A stretch of DNA of 37,765 nt. It comes from Opitutaceae bacterium. Its GTDB lineage: Bacteria > Verrucomicrobiota > Verrucomicrobiia > Opitutales > Opitutaceae. Within the stretch, counting starts at the first letter, position 1, and the number at the start of each line of letters is the position of its first letter. The stretch lies in contig SYDD01000371.1 in the NCBI GenBank assembly GCA_005786775.1, forward strand, positions 1-37,765, read 5' to 3'. The notes under the pieces were generated by a model that saw nothing but the letters and a program-made list of their open reading frames with translations, was not told where the DNA came from and ran no database searches. Of this stretch, positions 32,582-37,765 are shown piece by piece. The position numbers were made by a program, and so were the translations under genes.

Positions 32582-33301
32582 ATGCTGACTCTGCACGCCG
32601 CCGCCGCGACCGACATCGGGCGGGTGCGCCGGGAAAACCAGGATCGCTTCCTCCTCGACGCCGCTGGTCGGCTGTTCGGCGTGGCGGACGGGGTTGGCGG
32701 GTTGCCGGGGGGCGCGGAGGCCGCTCAGCTCGCGGTGGAGGCTTTTGCCCGGTGGATGGCGGCGGACGGCTCTGCGGACCCCGATCTGGCAGCTGCCCTG
32801 CGCGAGGCCAATGATTCCGTGGCCCTGCTGGGCCGGCGCATCAGCCCGGCGGTAGGCATCGGCACCACGCTGACGGTCGGAAGCCTCGCCGGAAGCGCGC
32901 TGCGGTTGGCCCACGTCGGAGATTCCCGCTGTTATGGCTGGCGGGCGGGGGTGCTGGAACTGCTCACGGAGGATCACTCGGTCGAAAACGAAGTGCGGCG
33001 TCGTCGGGCCAAGGGTGAGAAGATCTATTATCCGGCTTCGCAGCGTGGGGCCCTCACCCGCTGCATCGGCCAGCCGCCCCCGCTGGAGATCGACGTGACG
33101 CTTCGCCCGATGCTGGCCGGAGACCGGTACGTCTTCTGCACGGACGGTATCTCGCGATTGGTCCCGGATCCTGAGCTGCAGGACCTACTGGCCGCCACAG
33201 CGGAGCCACAAGATGCGGTGGACCGAATGGTGGAAGTGGCGCTGCGGCGGGGCGGGCCGGACAACGCCACGGCGGTAGCGGTCTACGTGGAGGCAGGCTG
33301 A
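32582..33301 (+). CDS. PP2C-family serine/threonine phosphatase (PrpC/Stp-like)
   Basis: A protein of 239 residues, the minimal soluble PP2C size. The motifs are in order: RRENQD, GVADGVGG (metal-binding Asp), HVGDSRCYGW, FCTDGIS and GGPDNATAV. It removes phosphate from Ser/Thr in proteins, often opposite a PknB-like kinase. No kinase gene is adjacent, so the partner is unknown. Two bases separate its stop from the next start, so they are translationally coupled. No transmembrane or sensor domain is present. Confidence 0.93.
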   Translation: MLTLHAAAATDIGRVRRENQDRFLLDAAGRLFGVADGVGGLPGGAEAAQLAVEAFARWMAADGSADPDLAAALREANDSVALLGRRISPAVGIGTTLTVGSLAGSALRLAHVGDSRCYGWRAGVLELLTEDHSVENEVRRRRAKGEKIYYPASQRGALTRCIGQPPPLEIDVTLRPMLAGDRYVFCTDGISRLVPDPELQDLLAATAEPQDAVDRMVEVALRRGGPDNATAVAVYVEAG

Positions 33302-33303
33302 GC

Positions 33304-33618
33304 GTGCCGTCACGCCGGGAACACTTTGCAGCCCTCGTCTCTCGCCAGCCGGGGAATGAGCTCTTCCGGTTCAGCCTCGCACAGGCACTGGTGGCCGAAG
33401 GTCGGGTGGAGGAGGCGCTGGTCCACTTCCAAACCTGTGCGGAGGGTAAGGCGGACTGGATGATGCCGCGGATTCTATTGGGCAAGGTCCTCCTCGGTTT
33501 GGCCCGAACGGCAGAAGCGCGGCCGTGGCTGGAGTCGGCCCTCCGGCTGGCGGTGGACCAGCACCATGAGGAGCCGGAGCAGGAACTGCGCGCGCTACTC
33601 GCGGACCTCCGGACTTAG
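33304..33618 (+). CDS. Small tetratricopeptide-repeat protein
   Basis: A protein of 104 residues starting at GTG 33304. It has at least two TPR-like helix pairs (NELFRFSLAQALVAEGRVEEALVHFQ; WMMPRILLGKVLLGLARTAEARPWLESAL). TPR proteins bind partners, here perhaps a regulator of the phosphatase upstream, which is inferred only from linkage. No signal peptide. Confidence 0.82.
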   Translation: MPSRREHFAALVSRQPGNELFRFSLAQALVAEGRVEEALVHFQTCAEGKADWMMPRILLGKVLLGLARTAEARPWLESALRLAVDQHHEEPEQELRALLADLRT

Positions 33619-33672
33619 CCCCAAGAAGGCACCACGGCGGATCCCGAAGGTGTAAAACCCACTCGCCCCTCA

Positions 33673-33771
33673 CCCCAGACGCGAGATCTGGGGCTGGAGT
33701 AAGGAGTGCCCCTTATCCCCCGAAACCGACCGGCCACGGGCACTAAGGGGAGGCATCGCATTCCGCCCTTA
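33673..33771. repeat. Cluster of inverted repeats between convergent genes
   Basis: Between the TPR gene and the broken receptor are three inverted repeats: CCCCAGA/TCTGGGG (33673-33679, 33687-33693), TAAGG/CCTTA (33700-33704, 33711-33715) and TAAGGG/CCCTTA (33744-33749, 33766-33771). None has a T-run. They may serve as bidirectional termination or mRNA-end structures. Confidence 0.5.
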
Positions 33772-33784
33772 AGGCCCGCGGGGT

Positions 33785-36195
33785 TTAAAAGCCGAAGGTA
33801 GCGGTCAGGATGAAATTCCGCGGTCGGCGCAGTTCCCAGCGGATGGGCACCAGGGCGTGGGTCGCCCCGAGCACGCCCTCGGTGTCGTAGTCACTCGCAA
33901 CCAGCCGGGCGCCGCTCCAGTCGAACAGGTTCTCCACGTTGAGCTGCGTGCGGAGCGTGACGTCGCGGAAGATCCGGCGCTCGTGGGCCAGCATCGCGCC
34001 GAGGTCCCAGCAGTCCCGGTCCTTGATCGGGCGGGAGGGATTGATGATCCCGGTCGGCGCGCCGGCGACGAGGCCCCGCTCGAAACCGACGGTGTTGGCG
34101 CTGCGCCAGCGGAAGTTGCCGCCGACCGACCAGCCTTTGAGGGCGCCGTCGCGGGCGAAGGTGTGGGTGGCGAGGCCGTTGAGGGCGTACTTGCCGTTGC
34201 GGTGCGTGGCGGCGCCCTCGATCGCGAGCTCGTCGAGGTAGACCTTCTCGGCGGCGGCGGTCTGCTGCTCTAGGTAGAGCGCGTCGGTGCCCACCTGCGC
34301 GCGGGCGGCGGCATTGGCCGGGTCGAGGTCGAAGGCGGAGGAGCGCTGCCCGGCCTCGACGCGGCGGAGCTCGCCGGCGAAGCGGCGCCAGGTGGCGAGC
34401 CCCTGGTAGGGAGTGGTGGTGTTCAGGTAGCGTCCGAGCGAGGCGAGGTGCGTGCCGAGGGTGTTCTCGTTGCTGCTGCCGGTGAGGGCCACGCGCCAGC
34501 GGGGCGAGGGGTTGAAGACGACGCTCAGCTCGTAGCCCTCGGCCTGGAAGCTCCACGTGTCGCTGACGTCGGTGGAGTCGGCCGGATAGACCCCGGACGG
34601 GGCCATCGCGGCGAAGTTCGGGTCGCGGGCGTCCCGGTAATTGGAGCGGAGGCGGGCGAGGATGTTCTTGATGTTGCCCGAGTACGCGTTCGCGTTGCGC
34701 GCCTGGTCGGTCGCGGCGTTAGTGAACCGGTTCGCGGAGACTGACAGGCGGCCGCCGAGCAGGGAGAGGCGGAGGCCGTAGTCCTCGGTCTTCCCGGTGG
34801 AGTTGGGCGCGGGCACGTCCTCGAAGTTGCGCCAGGAGGCGTTGCCGACCGGCCGGAAGTTATTGGAGCGGTTGTAGGTAAACGAGAGCCACGGCAGCAT
34901 GTGCCAGACCGCGCCCACAGTGCGGGAGATGCCGGCGGCGGAGACGCTCGGCTTGCGCTCGAGGGGGATCTGGCGCGAGGGGGAGAAATAGCGCCGCAGC
35001 GGATCGGTCGCGGAAAGGGGGATCGCAGGGTCGATGAAGCCGCGGACGTCGGGCACGCCGTAACTGCGGGTGGCGTCGCGGCGGTGGCCGATGACGGTGA
35101 CGAGGCGCCCGGCGAACCAGCGGGCCGGCCAGCCGAAGGAGGCGGCGTCATTGGTGGAGCGGGCCTTGGTCGAGTTCAGGAATTGCCGGAGGCCAAGGTT
35201 GACGGGGGCGGCGTCGTTCGCGTTGGCCCCGACGAGGGTGCGGCCGTTGAGCTGCGCCAGGTTGCGCGCGATCTGGAACCGATCCGGCAGCGGATAGGGC
35301 ACCTGCCCGTTCACGAAGTAGACCCGCGTGCGGAGGATGTGGGGGCCGCCGAGGGCCCAGGTGAGCGGGGCGACGTTGCGGTTCAGGCTGTAGCTCTCGT
35401 GGTTGAGCGTGACGACGGTGTCGCGGAACGGGCGGGCGGTGACGCCGGGGTGAGGCGGTCCTGCTTGCGGCCCTCGAACAGGCGGAACTCGCGCTTCTCG
35501 TCGTGGAGGAGGTTCCGGCGGAGCGCCAGGCGGCCGGGCACGAGGGGCTGGTTGTGCTCCAGGGCGGCGCGGCGGGAGCTCCAGCGGTCGTACTGGAGCT
35601 GCACCTGCGTGCGGCGGGCCGCGAGCTGCGCACGCTTGGTGGTGGTGACGGCGGCGCCCTGAGGATTGCCGACCCCGATCAGGAGGGCGTTGGGGCCGCG
35701 GGAGAGGGTGATGCGCTCCAGATTGTAGGCGTCGTTCGGCTCCAGCGCGGAGAAGAAGTCGTGGGCAAGACCCTGCTCGCCGTTGTTCGAGACGAAGCCC
35801 CGGATCGAGTACTGCTGGCCGGTGCCGAAGCGCAGAAACTGGCCCGAGGCGCGGTTGGCATCGACGTTGTCGCCCTCCACCGAGTCGACGCTCGGCGTGT
35901 AAAGCAGGGCCTTGTCGAGCGAGTTGGCGGCGAGGTCCTAGAGGAACTCGGGCGTGAGGACCGTGAGCGAGGCGCCGACATCGCGGAGGCTGGTGCGCAT
36001 CCGGGTACCGGCAAGGGTTTCGCTGGCGGCATAGCCGGTGTCCTTGGCGGTCGAGACCGTGAAGGGGGTGCGCACGACCGGATCCACCGGGGCCGGGGCG
36101 GGCCGTGGTGGGGCGGTCTGGGCGGGGACGCGCGGCGCGAGGATCCCGAGGAGCAGCGGCCAGAGGAGCGGGAGGCGGGGGAGCGGCGAAGGCAT
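33785..36195 (-). pseudogene. TonB-dependent receptor broken by a stop codon and a frameshift
   Basis: The ATG at 36195 opens a signal peptide (about 1-27, VPAQ) and a Pro-rich stretch with TPFTVSTAKDTGY, a style I associate with Opitutaceae receptors, then the plug start. After LTPEFL an in-frame TAG (35938-35940) stops the frame; the next codons (DLAANSLDKALLYTPSV) continue the same frame, so one substitution explains it. The plug goes on with YSIRGFV and LSRGPNALLIG. Near 35447-35450 (GGGG on the plus strand) one base is missing: one more G restores DRLTPGVTARPFRDTV and joins the barrel half, which ends in ...TATFGF. With both lesions repaired the product is about 800 residues. Either this is a recent pseudogene or both are sequence errors. 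Confidence 0.85.
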
Positions 36196-36405
36196 GCGGG
36201 GAATCCGGGGAAAGGGGGAGGGTTGGGGAGGTGGGGATGCGGGCGAAGAACGCTGCCGTTCGCCCCCGCGCACCGGCGCGGGGAAAAGCGGGCGCATCAT
36301 CCCGGGCGTGGGACCGGGGTCGAGCTGGGAATGGCGCCCTGCCGGCGCGGCGGACCCGCGCGCCGCCTTGCGCCCGGGGGGCAACCTGCTTCGTTGACCA
36401 ACCTT

Positions 36406-37245
36406 ATGGCTCCCTCCTCTCCCCGGGTCTGGTTCATCACGGGCGCCTCGCGCGGCCTCGGTCGCGCGATCGCTGCAGCCGCGCTGGCGCGTGGCGACCA
36501 CGTGGCCGCCTCCGCGCGGGATCCCGGCACCCTGGCGGATCTGGTGGCGGGGGCGCCGGAGCGCGTGCGGGCGCTGCGGCTGGATGTCGCCGCCCCGGGG
36601 GAGGCCTCGGCCGCCGTGTCCGCGGCGCTGGCGGCCTTCGGCCGGATCGACGTGGTGGTCAACAACGCGGGCTTCGGCCTGCTCGGCGCCCTCGAGGAGC
36701 TGACCGAGGAACAGATGCGGCGGCAGTGGGAGACGAATTTCCTCGGCGCCGTGCACGTCGTGCGGGCGAGCCTGCCGCAGCTGCGGGCGCAGCGGGGCGG
36801 CCATCTGGTCTTCATCAGCGCCGCGGCGGCCATCAGCAACTATCCGGGTTTCTCGATTTACGGGGCCGCGAAGGCCGCGCTGGAGGCCGTGGGCGAGGCG
36901 GTGGCGGCGGAGACCCGCCCGCTCGGGATCAAGGTCACCCTCGTGCAACCGGGGCCCTTCCGCACGGATTTTGTGGGCCGGTCCCTCGAGCCGGGGGCGG
37001 CGACCCTGCCGGACTATGCGGGCACGAGCGGCAAATTCCGCAAGCTGGTGGAGAGCACCCGCGGGCGTCAGCCGGGCGATCCGGCCAAGGCGGCGGCGGC
37101 GATTTTGGCGGCGGTGGACGCGGACTCCCCTCCCCTGCGGCTGGTGCTCGGCAAATACGCGACCGACAAGGCGCGGCGACGGCACACGGCCGGCCTGCGG
37201 GAGCTGGAGGCTTGGGAAGGCGTCGGCGCGGCCGCGGACTTTTGA
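36406..37245 (+). CDS. Short-chain dehydrogenase/reductase
   Basis: A protein of 279 residues from ATG 36406. It is a classical SDR: the NAD(P)-binding TGASRGLG (about 12-19), NNAG (about 87-90), and the catalytic YGAAK (Tyr and Lys). The usual Ser lies in FISAAAA rather than FISSxxG. It oxidises or reduces an unknown alcohol or carbonyl in the cytoplasm. It lacks the features expected of a FabG partner to the pigment locus and is 10 kb away, so a link is doubtful. A 210-base gap separates it from the divergent broken receptor. Confidence 0.9.
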   Translation: MAPSSPRVWFITGASRGLGRAIAAAALARGDHVAASARDPGTLADLVAGAPERVRALRLDVAAPGEASAAVSAALAAFGRIDVVVNNAGFGLLGALEELTEEQMRRQWETNFLGAVHVVRASLPQLRAQRGGHLVFISAAAAISNYPGFSIYGAAKAALEAVGEAVAAETRPLGIKVTLVQPGPFRTDFVGRSLEPGAATLPDYAGTSGKFRKLVESTRGRQPGDPAKAAAAILAAVDADSPPLRLVLGKYATDKARRRHTAGLRELEAWEGVGAAADF

Positions 37246-37321
37246 GGCGTGCCCGGGGCCGCAAGCGGCGAAGTTTGGGCTGGATTCTCCCGAGGCAAAA
37301 CGCCACCTTCCCGCCCTCCAC

Positions 37322-37396
<75 letters not shown>

Positions 37397-37419
37397 CTTT
37401 CCGCCCCGGGTGGGCGTGT

Positions 37420-37458
37420 AAAAAAAAGGCCCGCCGACGAACGCCGGCGGGCCTTTTT
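37420..37458. terminator. Bidirectional intrinsic terminator
   Basis: A perfect 9-bp GC stem (GGCCCGCCG 37428-37436, CGGCGGGCC 37445-37453, loop of 8) is flanked by eight A on the left (37420-37427) and five T on the right (37454-37458). It terminates the tRNA on the plus strand and the oxidoreductase on the minus strand. Confidence 0.93.
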
Positions 37459-37476
37459 AATGGTTACCGAAGCCGA

Positions 37477-37765
37477 TCAGACGAGCTCGGTCTCGCCCGG
37501 ATTGGGGGTCTTCGGGAAAAAGCCCGGGCCCGCCTTGAATTCCTTCGGGGCGATATCGAGCTTGGAGCCCTCCATCAGCCACTTCCAGGACACCTCGCGC
37601 CCGGTATAGGCCGAGATGCGGCCACCGATCGCGGTGAGCGTGCTGATCGCCACCTGCTCGCCCTCGTTCAGCGGCTGGTTCTTGCGGATGCTCTCGATCA
37701 GGTGCGTGTGCTCGACCACGTACGGGTCCAGCGTCGGGCCGGAGTAATTGAACGGGTTCGCCCCC
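37477..37765 (-). CDS. C-terminal end of a Gfo/Idh/MocA-type oxidoreductase (partial)
   Basis: The frame is open to the right edge and gives 95 residues of C-terminus. NYSGPTLDPYVVEHTHL, QPLNEGEQVAISTLTAIGG and YTGREVSWKWLM match, as far as I recall, the C-terminal region common in Verrucomicrobia and Planctomycetes members of the Gfo/Idh/MocA family, which act on sugars and cyclitols and often have a Tat signal. The NAD-binding half lies outside the window, so the cofactor and signal cannot be checked. It ends about 18 bases from the shared terminator. Confidence 0.72.
   Translation of the reverse strand, partial: GANPFNYSGPTLDPYVVEHTHLIESIRKNQPLNEGEQVAISTLTAIGGRISAYTGREVSWKWLMEGSKLDIAPKEFKAGPGFFPKTPNPGETELV

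Noticed and set aside
36406-37245. The SDR as the missing ketoreductase of the pigment locus
   Set aside because: It is 10 kb away on a separate transcript, and its motifs match generic SDRs rather than FabG.

Overview
The window is a high-G+C bacterial chromosome segment, most likely from Verrucomicrobiota and probably near Opitutaceae. This is judged from gene content, not from a database search. The clues are two large TonB-dependent receptors (one with a long post-signal segment of a kind I associate with Opitutaceae), a single pseudopilin-like gene next to nusA-infB, a CBS-domain family II pyrophosphatase and a Gfo/Idh/MocA-type oxidoreductase. Many starts lack a strong Shine-Dalgarno sequence and several are GTG or TTG.

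Layout. 1-1804 (minus): infB (cut by the left edge and frameshifted) and nusA, with a promoter and an attenuator-like leader. 1917-2892 (plus): a pseudopilin with a strong terminator. 3310-6702 (plus): a CBS/DRTGG-containing Mn-type pyrophosphatase followed by a PAS-PAS-SpoIIE phosphatase. 7123-10268 (plus): a TonB-dependent receptor and a PagL-like outer-membrane deacylase. 10320-11558 (minus): a CPA2-type cation/proton antiporter.

11648-26422 is the most notable region. It is an aryl-polyene/xanthomonadin-like type II polyketide pigment locus. On the plus strand lie a chorismatase-fold protein and a lipoprotein. Convergent to them on the minus strand is a tightly packed series, in transcription order: halogenase-like flavoenzyme, ACP, ketosynthase, ACP, ketosynthase, chain-length-factor-like half ketosynthase, LpxL-type acyltransferase, PlsC-type acyltransferase, family 2 glycosyltransferase, LolA-like protein, MMPL/RND exporter and AMP-dependent ligase. 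Many junctions are 4-nt stop/start overlaps. The inferred route is: chorismate gives a hydroxybenzoate starter; the ligase activates it; ACP, ketosynthases and chain-length factor extend it; the acyltransferases and glycosyltransferase decorate it and place it on a membrane carrier; LolA, MMPL and the lipoprotein move it to the outer membrane. No ketoreductase, dehydratase, thioesterase or ammonia-lyase is visible in the locus.

26687-33618 holds a small secreted protein, a glycine-zipper lipoprotein, a P1B-4-type metal ATPase (minus), and a plus-strand DinG helicase, PP2C phosphatase and TPR protein set. 33785-36195 (minus) is a TonB-dependent receptor broken by an in-frame TAG and a one-base frameshift. 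36406-37396 (plus) holds an SDR oxidoreductase and a tRNA with anticodon CAU, closed by a bidirectional terminator. A C-terminal fragment of a Gfo/Idh/MocA-type oxidoreductase enters from the right edge. Because infB is essential yet also frameshifted at a homopolymer, some lesions may be sequencing errors.
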